Shown one piece after another: positions 13,922-21,039 of a DNA stretch of 21,870 nucleotides. This DNA is from Erysipelotrichaceae bacterium (GTDB lineage: Bacteria; Bacillota_I; Bacilli_A; Erysipelotrichales; Erysipelotrichaceae). The notes under the pieces are model-generated. The model did no database searches, was not told the origin of the DNA, and saw only the letters and a list, made by a program, of their open reading frames with translations. Location: positions 1-21,870 of the forward strand of contig JAILBD010000153.1 in assembly GCA_024681275.1 (NCBI GenBank). The letters are read 5' to 3'. The position numbers were made by a program, and so were the translations under genes. Positions within the stretch are counted from its first letter, which is position 1. The number at the start of each line of letters is the position of its first letter.

Positions 13922-15244
13922 ATGCTGAAACTTCCTGAAGAATATCTGGCACAGATGAAAGAACTGCTCAAAGGCGAATATGATGCCTATCTGAACAGTT
14001 TTGAAGAGAAGAGGGTCTATGGCCTGCGGATCAACACACTGAAGATCTCCGTCAAAGACTTTCTGAAGATCAATCCTTTTCATCTGACTCCCATACCGTG
14101 GACCGATGACGGTTTCTACTACGAAGAGGAAGACAGGCCGGCCAAACATCCCTATTACTTCGCCGGTCTCTACTACCTTCAGGAACCGAGCGCCATGTAT
14201 CCGGCTCAGGCTCTCGAGATCGAAGAAGGCGATCTCGTCCTGGACTGCTGCGCCGCACCTGGCGGCAAATCGTCCAAGCTCGCCTGCAAACTGAAAGAAA
14301 GCGGCACGCTGTTCGCCAATGATATTTCCATCAGCCGGGCACAGGTCCTTCTCAAAACGCTTGAAAACCAGGGTGTCAAGAACGCGGTCGTCATGGCTGA
14401 AGACATCGGCAGGATCGACCGCTTTCATGAATGCTTCGACAAGATCCTCATCGATGCCCCATGCTCAGGTGAAGGGATGTTCCGCAAGGAAAACGACCTG
14501 ATCAGATCCTGGCTGGAAAAAGGAAACAGCTTCTACGCGCCGATACAGAAACAGATCATCACCTCCGCCATCGATATGTGCAGACCTGGCGGCATGATCC
14601 TGTATTCCACCTGCACCTTCTCACCGAAAGAAGATGAAGAAGTCATCGAATACGCCCTCAGCATCTGCCCTGAACTGAAAGTCCTCCCCTTAAAAAAGTA
14701 CGAAGGATTCAAAGAAGGTCTCAGCGAAAACACAAGAAACTGCGTCCGGCTCTACCCTCACAGGATCGCCGGTGAAGGTCACTTCGTCGCCCTCCTTCAG
14801 AAAGGCGACAGGGTCGAAAAGAAAAAGAAAACTCCTCCTGGTACAAGCGGAGTCTCTCTGGAACATATCTCGATGGGACTTCCTTCCGGCCGATGTCTCA
14901 GGCGGGAAGACAAGCTCTATTTTGAAACAGGACATGGGCTCGATCTCAAAGGACTGCGCGTCTTACGTTCAGGTCTCTATCTGGGTCTTTACCATCACGA
15001 CAGGTTCGACCCTTCCCAGGCGCTGGCCATGGCCCTCCAAGCAAAAGAATACGATAATGTCCTGGATCTGGATCTCGACGATCAAAGGGTCATCAAATAT
15101 CTGAAATGCGAAACACTGGATGTCAAAGACAAGTATGCCAAAGATACCGTCCTGGTATGCGTCGACGGATTCCCGCTTGGCTTTGGCAAAGTGAACAAAG
15201 GGATACTGAAGAACCTCTATCCAGCCAATTACCGATATAAATGA
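13922..15244 (+). CDS. 16S rRNA m5C methyltransferase, RsmF/NOP2/Sun family
   Basis: A 440-residue SAM-dependent RNA cytosine-C5 methyltransferase. The SAM site is DCCAAPGGKSS (108-118), motif IV is DAPCSGEGMFR (178-188) with Cys181, and the catalytic Cys231 is in STCTFSPKEDEE. After residue about 300 a Lys-rich linker leads to a C-terminal RsmF-type RNA-binding region ending in a PUA-like part with GFPLGFGKVNKG. The whole matches the longer RsmF group and not RsmB. It modifies rRNA (possibly tRNA) in the cytosol. It is a single-gene unit, divergent from comFA, closed by a bidirectional terminator. Family certain, exact target base not shown. Confidence 0.93.
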   Translation: MLKLPEEYLAQMKELLKGEYDAYLNSFEEKRVYGLRINTLKISVKDFLKINPFHLTPIPWTDDGFYYEEEDRPAKHPYYFAGLYYLQEPSAMYPAQALEIEEGDLVLDCCAAPGGKSSKLACKLKESGTLFANDISISRAQVLLKTLENQGVKNAVVMAEDIGRIDRFHECFDKILIDAPCSGEGMFRKENDLIRSWLEKGNSFYAPIQKQIITSAIDMCRPGGMILYSTCTFSPKEDEEVIEYALSICPELKVLPLKKYEGFKEGLSENTRNCVRLYPHRIAGEGHFVALLQKGDRVEKKKKTPPGTSGVSLEHISMGLPSGRCLRREDKLYFETGHGLDLKGLRVLRSGLYLGLYHHDRFDPSQALAMALQAKEYDNVLDLDLDDQRVIKYLKCETLDVKDKYAKDTVLVCVDGFPLGFGKVNKGILKNLYPANYRYK

Positions 15245-15275
15245 AAAGAAGCCGTTCAAGACGGCTTCTTTATTC
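15245..15275. terminator. Bidirectional terminator between convergent rRNA methyltransferase and pyrophosphatase genes
   Basis: AAGAAGCCGT (15246-15255) pairs over 10 bp with ACGGCTTCTT (15261-15270) across a 5-nt loop, with T-rich tails on both sides. It starts right after the methyltransferase stop and lies 10 nt beyond the stop codon of the convergent gene. Confidence 0.9.
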
Positions 15276-15283
15276 GTTCTGTA

Positions 15284-17374
15284 CTATTTGAACAGTGACA
15301 TCGTCAAAAACAGAGTGGACAGCAGCGATGCGATCAAAGAGACGACGGTGATCTGCGTATTGATGCTCGGACCGGCCGTATCCTTGAATGGATCGCCTAC
15401 GGTATCCCCTACGACAGCAGCCTTATGCGCTTCCGAACCTTTTCCGCCTTCGTTTCCGGCTTCAACGAATTTCTTCGCATTGTCCCAGAGACCGCCGGAG
15501 TTGGACATGAACAGCGACAGCAGCAGACCGCTGAGGATATTGCCTACCAGGAAGCCACCGATCGCCTTGACACCGCCGACAAGACCGACCACGATCGTCG
15601 ACAGGATCGCACTGGCTCCGGCCGGGATCAGTTCCCTGATCGCACCTGAAGTCGCGATATCGATGCAGCGGTTGTATTCCGGATCGCACTTTCCTTCCCT
15701 GAGACCTTCGATGGTGTTGAACTGCCTGTGGATCTCCTCGACCATCCTCTGGGCATTCCTGTTGACACCCAGTATCAGCATCGCCGAGAAGACGGCCGGG
15801 ATCGCTGCCCCCACCAGCATGCCGAAGAAGACCAGAGGATCCATGACATCGAAACCGCTCAGTTTCTCCATTCCCAGCAAAGCTGCGGCATCATTGACCT
15901 CGGACATAAAGGTGCCTAGGAGGGCAATGACTGTCAGACCGGCAGCCGCGATCGAGAAGCCTTTGGTGATGGCTTTGACGGTATTGCCGGCTGAATCGAG
16001 TTCATCCGTGATCTCCAGGACCTCATCGCCCAGACCACCCATCTCCGCCAGACCTCTGGCATTGTCCACGATCGGACCATAGGCATCATTGGAAACGATC
16101 ATGCCCACGATCGACAACATGCCGACTGCCGCGATCGAAATGCCGAAAAGCGCATATTCGGAAGAAAGAGCCGGATCGATGCCCTCACAGAGCTTATAGG
16201 AGATCATCGTAGAAACACCTGTGCCCACCAGAGCCGGCAAAGCGCTCAGGAATCCATAAGAGATACCGGAAAGGATCGTGAAAGCAGGTCCCGTTTTTGA
16301 CGCATGTGCCACATTGTGGACAGGCTTCCTGCTGTCATCCGTAAAGTAATCGGTCGTGATGCCAATGACGACGCCCACAAGCAGGCCAAGTATGCAGGCT
16401 GTCCAGATCCGCCACGAGAAGTGGAAGAGCGCCGTTGCCACTGCGGTCATGATCGCATAGATACCGGTCGTCACGTAGGTACTGGAGTTCAGCGCTCCCG
16501 TCGGATTGCCGTTCTTGCCGATCTTAGCCGTCACGACGCCGATCAAAGAAGCCAGCAGGCCCAGACCGGCATAGCAGAAGACCGTGATGACATTGTTGTT
16601 AAAGGAAGAAATGGAATCCAGTTTTTGGGCAATGACCAGAGCAGCCGCCAAAGAAGCGACATTGGAGTCGAAAAGGTCCGCACCCATTCCCGCAACATCG
16701 CCCACGTTGTCACCGACGTTATCGGCGATGACAGCCGGGTTGCGTGGGTCATCTTCAGGAATGCCCAATTCGACTTTGCCCGTCAGGTCAGCTGCGATAT
16801 CGGCAGTCTTGGTGAAAATGCCACCACCGACCTTGGCAAACAAAGCCAGGGAACTCGCGCCGAGCGAGAAACACAGAACAGTCTGTGTATTGCCCGTCAG
16901 CAGATAGACTAAAGATACGCCCAGGACACAGGCACCGACGACAGCCATGCCCATGACCGCTCCGCCCCTGAAACCGACCATGAAAGAAGACTTCAGATCC
17001 GTCTTTGCCGCATAAGCGCTCCTTCCGTTAGCGATCGTTGCAACTTCGATCCCGATCTTCCCGCTCAAAGCGGAGAGCAGCGTTCCGCCGATATAGGCGA
17101 TCGCATTGACCAGGTTCTCACTGAACGAACCCTTCCAGAATGGTTTAGGAAGGAACAACAGGATCGCAAATGCGACGATGCCCGCAAAACCGATGAGGAT
17201 CCGGTTCTGCTTGTTCAGGAAAGTCCTCGCACCCATCTGGATCAGTCCGCAGACTTTCCGGATCGCCGCATTCTCCTGCGGCTGAGATCTGACCCACCTG
17301 TAAAGATAGACGGCATAGGCAAAAGCCAAAACGCCCGTCATGATACACAGTACCAACATGAACATGATATTCAT
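15284..17374 (-). CDS. hppA: Membrane-bound proton-pumping pyrophosphatase, predicted K+-independent
   Basis: A 696-residue integral membrane protein that couples pyrophosphate hydrolysis to ion pumping. Substrate motifs are all present: FTKTADIAADLTGKVE (187-202), GIPEDDPRNPAVIADNVGDN (204-223) and GDTVGDPFKDTAGPS near the C-terminus. The subtype site reads GNTVKAITKG: Lys467 and Thr470 stand where K+-dependent enzymes have Ala and Gly. By the known Ala/Lys rule this is a K+-independent H+ pump and not a Na+ pump, which are all K+-dependent. AGGGGG precedes the ATG. The gene stands alone with its own promoter and shares a bidirectional terminator. It can recover energy from biosynthetic pyrophosphate. 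Confidence 0.96.
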   Translation of the reverse strand: MNIMFMLVLCIMTGVLAFAYAVYLYRWVRSQPQENAAIRKVCGLIQMGARTFLNKQNRILIGFAGIVAFAILLFLPKPFWKGSFSENLVNAIAYIGGTLLSALSGKIGIEVATIANGRSAYAAKTDLKSSFMVGFRGGAVMGMAVVGACVLGVSLVYLLTGNTQTVLCFSLGASSLALFAKVGGGIFTKTADIAADLTGKVELGIPEDDPRNPAVIADNVGDNVGDVAGMGADLFDSNVASLAAALVIAQKLDSISSFNNNVITVFCYAGLGLLASLIGVVTAKIGKNGNPTGALNSSTYVTTGIYAIMTAVATALFHFSWRIWTACILGLLVGVVIGITTDYFTDDSRKPVHNVAHASKTGPAFTILSGISYGFLSALPALVGTGVSTMISYKLCEGIDPALSSEYALFGISIAAVGMLSIVGMIVSNDAYGPIVDNARGLAEMGGLGDEVLEITDELDSAGNTVKAITKGFSIAAAGLTVIALLGTFMSEVNDAAALLGMEKLSGFDVMDPLVFFGMLVGAAIPAVFSAMLILGVNRNAQRMVEEIHRQFNTIEGLREGKCDPEYNRCIDIATSGAIRELIPAGASAILSTIVVGLVGGVKAIGGFLVGNILSGLLLSLFMSNSGGLWDNAKKFVEAGNEGGKGSEAHKAAVVGDTVGDPFKDTAGPSINTQITVVSLIASLLSTLFLTMSLFK

Positions 17375-17406
17375 ATGTTATACCCCCTGAAACAAAAATC
17401 CATTTC

Positions 17407-17436
17407 ATTTTAGCACCGGCATATATCCTTCCACAA
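17407..17436 (-). promoter_or_regulatory. Promoter of the pyrophosphatase gene
   Basis: TGC-TAAAAT (17415-17407, minus strand) is an extended -10, with TTGTGG (17436-17431) 18 bp upstream as -35. The leader is about 25 nt and carries AGGGGG. Confidence 0.65.
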
Positions 17437-17439
17437 TTT

Positions 17440-17476
17440 AAAAAAGTGATATTTATTTGAAAAAATATCACTTTTT
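17440..17476 (-). terminator. Intrinsic terminator of the nitroreductase gene
   Basis: AAAAAGTGATATTT and AATATCACTTTTTT form a long stem on the minus strand, with T runs on both sides. It separates the nitroreductase and pyrophosphatase units. Confidence 0.85.
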
Positions 17477-17513
17477 GTTATAAAAATCATTATTATGAAA
17501 ATCTTTTCAATTC

Positions 17514-18341
17514 CTATAGATCCTGTTCCTTCACAAAAGCATAGAAATCCTGTTCCTTATCCTTGTCCTGATCGCATACCATACCGACAGGCTGCGCATA
17601 GACGATGCTTTCTTCCTCGCCATCAAGACCGAAGACCTCATCGCAAAGCTTTCCGTCAACAGCGCCGATCGCACAGCCTCCAATGCCAAGCGCTGTGCAG
17701 GCCAGATAGAGATTCTCCGTGATGTGGCCGGCATCTGTCATCAGACCTCTGTGGGCATGAATGCCGTAACGCCATTCCGACCTGTAGAAGATGATCGAAA
17801 AATAGAAGATGATGTTGGCTTTGGCTGCCCATACCTGTCCCATCAGGGAAGCACCCATGAAGCCTTTGAGATCTTCAAGCCAGCCAAGGAACTCGATCTT
17901 ATGGCCCATCGGCAGATAATGATAGAGACCATCCTGGAGACCCTCTACCTTTCTGAGCGCCATATAGGTCTCAAAAGGATGTCTGGCACCCCCGCAAGGC
18001 ACCGTGCGCAAAGTCGCATAAGCTCTGCCTCTGATCTCCTTGACGCCCTGCATGCACCAAAGCAGATAGGACAGCTGTTTCAAGGAGATCTCTTCCTCTG
18101 TATAAACGCGATGCGAACTGCGCCTGTTGACGATCGTCAGAAAATCGGTCTCGATCTCAATGCCCTCAAAATCCATCGGCAGATCGATCGCTTCCTGCCT
18201 CATCGGTGCCTTGACCAGAGGAGGCTGAGGCCTCTTCAGCTGCTGATCCGTCTGATAATCCGGGTAGCTGTTTTCGGAATAGCCGGTCCTGAGATGGGCC
18301 CTTCCTTCTTCGATCAACTGTCTGATTTCTTTTTCATCCAT
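17514..18341 (-). CDS. SagB-type nitroreductase / FMN oxidoreductase
   Basis: A 275-residue flavoprotein of the SagB/ThcOx branch of the nitroreductase superfamily. The start at 18341 (MDEKEIRQL...) is used because GGCGG lies upstream; an earlier ATG overlaps the -10 box. Signature blocks are RRSSHRVYTEEEISLKQLSY (73-92, FMN-phosphate arm), RTVPCGGARHPFETYMAL (112-129), GLYHYLP (138-144) and a C-terminal ALGIGGCAIGAVD stretch. SagB enzymes oxidise azolines in thiazole/oxazole-modified peptides when beside a YcaO cyclodehydratase. No YcaO or precursor peptide is near, so a stand-alone reductase is more likely. Single-gene unit with its own promoter and terminator. Substrate unknown. Confidence 0.88.
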   Translation of the reverse strand: MDEKEIRQLIEEGRAHLRTGYSENSYPDYQTDQQLKRPQPPLVKAPMRQEAIDLPMDFEGIEIETDFLTIVNRRSSHRVYTEEEISLKQLSYLLWCMQGVKEIRGRAYATLRTVPCGGARHPFETYMALRKVEGLQDGLYHYLPMGHKIEFLGWLEDLKGFMGASLMGQVWAAKANIIFYFSIIFYRSEWRYGIHAHRGLMTDAGHITENLYLACTALGIGGCAIGAVDGKLCDEVFGLDGEEESIVYAQPVGMVCDQDKDKEQDFYAFVKEQDL

Positions 18342-18363
18342 GATATTTACCGCCTTTATGACC

Positions 18364-18372
18364 ATTCTAACA
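18364..18372 (-). promoter_or_regulatory. Extended -10 promoter of the nitroreductase gene
   Basis: TGT-TAGAAT on the minus strand, 22 nt before the ATG at 18341. The first T of the element is the last T of the tatD terminator tail. Confidence 0.6.
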
Positions 18373-18399
18373 AAAAAGTGACGGCATACCCGCCGTCAC
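18372..18399 (-). terminator. Intrinsic terminator of tatD
   Basis: GTGACGGC and GCCGTCAC (8 bp, 6-nt loop) followed by six T on the minus strand. The tatD stop codon (18398-18396) is inside the 5' arm. Confidence 0.92.
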
Positions 18400-19154
18400 G
18401 CTTTCACGAAGATCCGATCGAAATTACCCGCTGCGATCTTCTGCAGCTCCTCCACAGAGATCTGCTTCACCTGAGCGATCGCCTCGTAGATCCTGATCAC
18501 GTCCGCCGGTTCATGCCGATGGTCGATCACCGGGCTCTGATAAGGCGCATCCGTCTCGATCAGCAGACGATCCAAAGGCATATCGGCAATGACCTGCGCC
18601 GGTCTTCTGGCTCCCTTGAAAAGGATGCTGGCTCCAAAGGAGACATAAAATCCCTCCTTCAGAAAAAGTCTCGCCATCTCAACGGAACCGCTGAAACTGT
18701 GGATGATGCCCCGGACCGGATACTTTTTCAGGATCTGCAGCGTATCGTTGCTGGCCTTGCGCATGTGAATATCGACCGGAAGATCATATTTCACCGCCAT
18801 TTCCAGCTGCTTTTCAAAGAAACGGATCTGGGATCCCTTTGTATGAGGATGGGAATAATAATCCAGACCGATCTCACCGATCATATCCGCCTGTGCTTCG
18901 AGCAGGTCTTTCTCAAAACGAACGAGCCTGTCATCATCATGTTCATCCTCAAGGTCCTGCGGGTGGATGCCCCAGGCCAGCTTAAAACCGGGAAACCCTT
19001 CCCTGAGTTTCAGGCAGTGATCAAGGTCATGCCTGCTGCAGCAGATCATGATCGCCCTATCCACGCCAGACTCTTGCATGCGTCCTATCATTTCGCTCCG
19101 ATCGTCATCAAAGTGCCTTGAACCCAGATGACAATGCGCATCCACATATCCCAT
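18396..19154 (-). CDS. TatD-family metal-dependent DNase
   Basis: A 252-residue cytosolic TIM-barrel hydrolase with 3'-5' exonuclease or related activity on nucleic acids. Metal ligands can be read: His7 and His9 (DAHCH), Glu94 (GEIGLDYY), His130 (DIHMR), His152 (IHSFSG) and Asp202 (ETDAPY). The start is ATG 19154 (MGYVDAHCH...), preceded by AAGGA; an upstream ATG lies ahead of the -10 box and is rejected. The product is one of several TatD paralogues that many Firmicutes have. Single-gene unit between two terminators. Confidence 0.94.
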   Translation of the reverse strand: MGYVDAHCHLGSRHFDDDRSEMIGRMQESGVDRAIMICCSRHDLDHCLKLREGFPGFKLAWGIHPQDLEDEHDDDRLVRFEKDLLEAQADMIGEIGLDYYSHPHTKGSQIRFFEKQLEMAVKYDLPVDIHMRKASNDTLQILKKYPVRGIIHSFSGSVEMARLFLKEGFYVSFGASILFKGARRPAQVIADMPLDRLLIETDAPYQSPVIDHRHEPADVIRIYEAIAQVKQISVEELQKIAAGNFDRIFVKA

Positions 19155-19167
19155 ATTGTTTTCCTTA

Positions 19168-19176
19168 TTTATATCA
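19168..19176 (-). promoter_or_regulatory. Extended -10 promoter of tatD
   Basis: TGA-TATAAA on the minus strand, ending 13 nt before the ATG; the leader would be only about 7 nt and would lose part of the AAGGA. It starts 3 nt after the U-tract of the preceding terminator. Confidence 0.5.
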
Positions 19177-19179
19177 TAC

Positions 19180-19207
19180 AAAAAAGCCTTCGCAGACCGA
19201 AGGCTTC
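19180..19207 (-). terminator. Intrinsic terminator of the peroxiredoxin-like gene
   Basis: GAAGCCTTCG and CGAAGGCTTT pair over about 10 bp with a 5-nt loop, then six T on the minus strand. Confidence 0.92.
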
Positions 19208-19220
19208 ATGTAATAAAATC

Positions 19221-19769
19221 CTACAAGAGGTTCAGGACCTCATCGACAGTCGGCATGTCCATGATGTTCTTTGCATAATTGGCATATTCTACGATACCGT
19301 CCTCGTTGACGATGAACATGGCCGGCAACTGCTGCTCATTTCCTTCGTAATCACCATGCGAGAAACCGGCTTCCCTTGCCTTGGCTCCTTTTTCCTTGAG
19401 CCGGTCAAGGACACCCTCGATCATCTCCTCCCTGCTGCTGGCAGGCCTGATCTCCAGAAGCTGATAGATCTTCTGTTCAGGATCGGTCACGATCGGGAAT
19501 GGAAGCTTCGTATCCGTGGACTCCAGATCCTTGCGGACATGCTGCTGATCGCTCTGCATCACCACGAAGACCTGTGCCTCTTTTTCCTTGAACTCATCGT
19601 AACGCTGAGCGATGAGGTGGACATCGTAGCGGCACACGGTACAGCCGATGTAACGCAAGACCCAGAATACGGTCTTGCCATTCAGAGCTTCCAGGCTGTT
19701 GAACTCGCCTTCGTAAGCGGTCTGGAACGTGAATTCCGGAAATCTGTCTCCTGCTTTGATCTTTGGCAT
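19221..19769 (-). CDS. Peroxiredoxin-like (AhpC/TSA, thioredoxin-fold) protein with CxxC
   Basis: A 182-residue thioredoxin-fold protein. The start is ATG 19769 (MPKIKAGDRFPEF...), with AAGGAG 8 nt upstream. The N-terminal GDRFPEFTF block is typical of AhpC/TSA proteins. The redox site is YIGCTVCRYD with Cys43 and Cys46, a CxxC as in the peroxiredoxin-like group, instead of the classic PxxxTxxC peroxidatic site. It may reduce peroxides or act as a thiol-disulfide reductase. No signal peptide, so cytosolic. Single-gene unit between its own promoter and terminator. Confidence 0.88.
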   Translation of the reverse strand: MPKIKAGDRFPEFTFQTAYEGEFNSLEALNGKTVFWVLRYIGCTVCRYDVHLIAQRYDEFKEKEAQVFVVMQSDQQHVRKDLESTDTKLPFPIVTDPEQKIYQLLEIRPASSREEMIEGVLDRLKEKGAKAREAGFSHGDYEGNEQQLPAMFIVNEDGIVEYANYAKNIMDMPTVDEVLNLL

Positions 19770-19795
19770 ATCATTATCTCCTTTTTTCCAATTCA

Positions 19796-19801
19796 ATTAT
19801 A
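19796..19801 (-). promoter_or_regulatory. -10 box of the peroxiredoxin-like gene
   Basis: TATAAT on the minus strand, 26 nt before the ATG at 19769. No strong -35 is visible. Confidence 0.5.
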
Positions 19802-19845
19802 GGTTAGCAGGATCCTTACAAAGGCCATGACGAATTAAAATGTAC

Positions 19846-19877
19846 CAAAAAGAAAAGCATCCCAGAAGGATGCTTTT
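19846..19877 (-). terminator. Terminator of rplM-rpsI
   Basis: AAAAGCATCC (19853-19862) and GGATGCTTTT (19868-19877) form a 10-bp stem with a 5-nt loop; the minus-strand 3' side continues CTTTTTGG. Confidence 0.88.
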
Positions 19878-19895
19878 GACGTAATTCTTTGAAAA

Positions 19896-20300
19896 TTAAC
19901 GCTTTGAGTACTGAGGCCTTCTACGAGCTCCTCTTAAACCATACTTCTTACGTTCTTTAGCACGAGAATCACGAGTTAAGAAGCCTGCTTTCTTCAAGAC
20001 AGGTCTGAAGTCTTCCCCGACTTCCAGCAGTGCACGGGAGATACCATGTCTCATTGCACCGGCCTGGCCTGTCATACCGCCGCCGTAAACGTTGATAAAG
20101 ATGTCATACTGACCATCTGTACCCGTCTCGACCAACGGAGATTTTACTACCATTCTTAAGATTTCCTGCGGAAGATATTCTTCAAGAGTTTTTTCACCGA
20201 CCATGATCTTGCCGGTACCCGGTGTCATATAGACACGGGCAACGGAAGATTTACGTCTTCCTGTACCAAGGTAACTTACGTTCGTTTTCTTTTTAGGCAT
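19896..20300 (-). CDS. rpsI: 30S ribosomal protein S9
   Basis: A 134-residue ribosomal protein with the conserved [12 protein letters not shown] near the N-terminus, the [21 protein letters not shown] core (about residues 71-91) and the highly basic C-terminal [17 protein letters not shown] tail that reaches the P-site tRNA. AAGGAG overlaps the end of the preceding gene, whose stop is 11 nt before the ATG. Full length. Confidence 0.98.
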   Translation of the reverse strand: MPKKKTNVSYLGTGRRKSSVARVYMTPGTGKIMVGEKTLEEYLPQEILRMVVKSPLVETGTDGQYDIFINVYGGGMTGQAGAMRHGISRALLEVGEDFRPVLKKAGFLTRDSRAKERKKYGLRGARRRPQYSKR

Positions 20301-20311
20301 TGATTTTCTCC

Positions 20312-20740
20312 TTATTTGAGCTCAATTGGCTTTTGAGCGGCGTGAGGATGCTCAGCGCCTGCGTAGACATACAAATGAGTTCTCATACGATCACCCAGTT
20401 TGTTGTGTGGAAGCATACCCTGGACTGCTTTTTCCACTAACTCTACAGGATAGTCTCTCTTCATCTGTCCGATCGTTCTTGCTTTTAACCCTCCCGGGTA
20501 CATTGAATGGTGGTAGTAAGTCTTCTTATTTTCCTGATCGCCTGTATAGACGACCTTTGCAGCGTTGACGATGATCACGTAATCGCCGCAGTCGACATTC
20601 GGTGTGTAAGATGGCTTGTGTTTGCCTCTGATGATCGCTGCACACTGTGTAGCAAGTCTGCCGAGAGTCTTTCCACTCGCATCAACTACATACCAGTCTT
20701 TTTTAACTTCTGCTGGTTTCAGCATAGTTGTCTGACGCAT
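20312..20740 (-). CDS. rplM: 50S ribosomal protein L13
   Basis: A 142-residue ribosomal protein with the [16 protein letters not shown] block, [12 protein letters not shown] and the HNKLGDRM segment expected of L13. AAAAGGAG precedes the ATG. It is first in the usual rplM-rpsI operon. The short leader contains a hairpin whose 3' arm touches the ribosome binding site, which may be the site of autoregulation. Confidence 0.98.
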   Translation of the reverse strand: MRQTTMLKPAEVKKDWYVVDASGKTLGRLATQCAAIIRGKHKPSYTPNVDCGDYVIIVNAAKVVYTGDQENKKTYYHHSMYPGGLKARTIGQMKRDYPVELVEKAVQGMLPHNKLGDRMRTHLYVYAGAEHPHAAQKPIELK

Positions 20741-20751
20741 ATTTTTTCTCC

Positions 20752-20774
20752 TTTTAAGTTTCCGGGGCTTAAAA
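20752..20774 (-). promoter_or_regulatory. Hairpin in rplM leader beside the ribosome binding site
   Basis: On the minus strand TTTTAAG and CTTAAAA form a 7-bp stem with a 9-nt loop CCCCGGAAA; the 3' arm provides the first bases of AAAAGGAG. An L13 leader RNA is known in Firmicutes and this may be its core, which would need a covariance search. Confidence 0.5.
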
Positions 20775-20795
20775 TGTAAAAATAAGGCAGTTATT

Positions 20796-20824
20796 ATTAT
20801 AGGTTATTTGAACGGATAATTCAA
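20796..20824 (-). promoter_or_regulatory. Promoter of rplM-rpsI
   Basis: TTGAAT (20824-20819), a 17-bp spacer and TATAAT (20801-20796) on the minus strand, the best -35/-10 pair in the window. The leader is about 50 nt. Confidence 0.8.
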
Positions 20825-20899
20825 CAAAAAAATGACTGAATGAAGACTCTTTTTTTCCTCTTTTTTGTTCCGATTTTTACTATTTTCAAGTAATCTGTA

Positions 20900-20908
20900 T
20901 GGTATCAT
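20900..20908 (+). promoter_or_regulatory. Extended -10 promoter of the mgtA-like gene
   Basis: TGG-TATCAT, predicting a start near 20915 and a leader of about 125 nt. No convincing -35. The stretch 20825-20899 between the divergent rplM and mgtA promoters is T-rich and holds nothing else I can identify. Confidence 0.45.
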
Positions 20909-20931
20909 AAAAATGAAGAAAGGTTTTTCGT

Positions 20932-20973
20932 ATGGAAGTTGCTGAAGTTCCTATATCGAGAATGAAGAATTAG
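20932..20973 (+). CDS. Candidate 13-residue leader peptide upstream of mgtA
   Basis: An ATG-to-TAG frame encoding MEVAEVPISRMKN, with AGAAAGG 8 nt before the ATG. It lies wholly inside the mgtA leader and ends one base before the first arm of the attenuator, so a ribosome at its stop codon would cover that arm. The peptide begins with an acidic and proline-bearing stretch, loosely like the Salmonella MgtL leader peptide (MEPDPTPL...), in which such residues destabilise translating ribosomes in low Mg2+. Short frames occur by chance, so expression is unproven; the placement relative to the hairpins is the main argument. Confidence 0.5.
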   Translation: MEVAEVPISRMKN

Positions 20974-20974
20974 A

Positions 20975-21037
20975 GGCGGCTCAAGCGGACTATCTTTTCA
21001 ATCATGCCCCGAAAGCCGCCCATTAGGGAGGCTTTTT
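20975..21037 (+). promoter_or_regulatory. Two mutually exclusive hairpins in the mgtA leader (attenuator / RBS sequestering)
   Basis: Arm 1 is GGCGGCT (20975-20981), arm 2 AGCCGCC (21014-21020), arm 3 GGGAGGCTTT (21026-21035). Arms 1 and 2 pair perfectly over 7 bp. Alternatively AAAGCC plus CCC in arm 2 pairs with GGG and GGCTTT in arm 3 (ATTA loop, one G-A mismatch), followed by TTTTT: a terminator-like hairpin holding the GGGAGG of mgtA. Both cannot form at once. The first leaves the ribosome binding site free; the second shuts it off. Confidence 0.65.
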
Positions 21038-21039
21038 AT

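Noticed and set aside
17724..19121. A 465-codon open frame on the plus strand
   Set aside because: It is antisense to the nitroreductase and tatD genes and runs through their terminator and promoter; the translation has no recognisable domain. It is a by-product of codon bias.
20909..21037. Classic M-box or yybP-ykoY riboswitch before mgtA
   Set aside because: Only one short stretch resembles the M-box; the other conserved cores are absent, so no known class is assigned.
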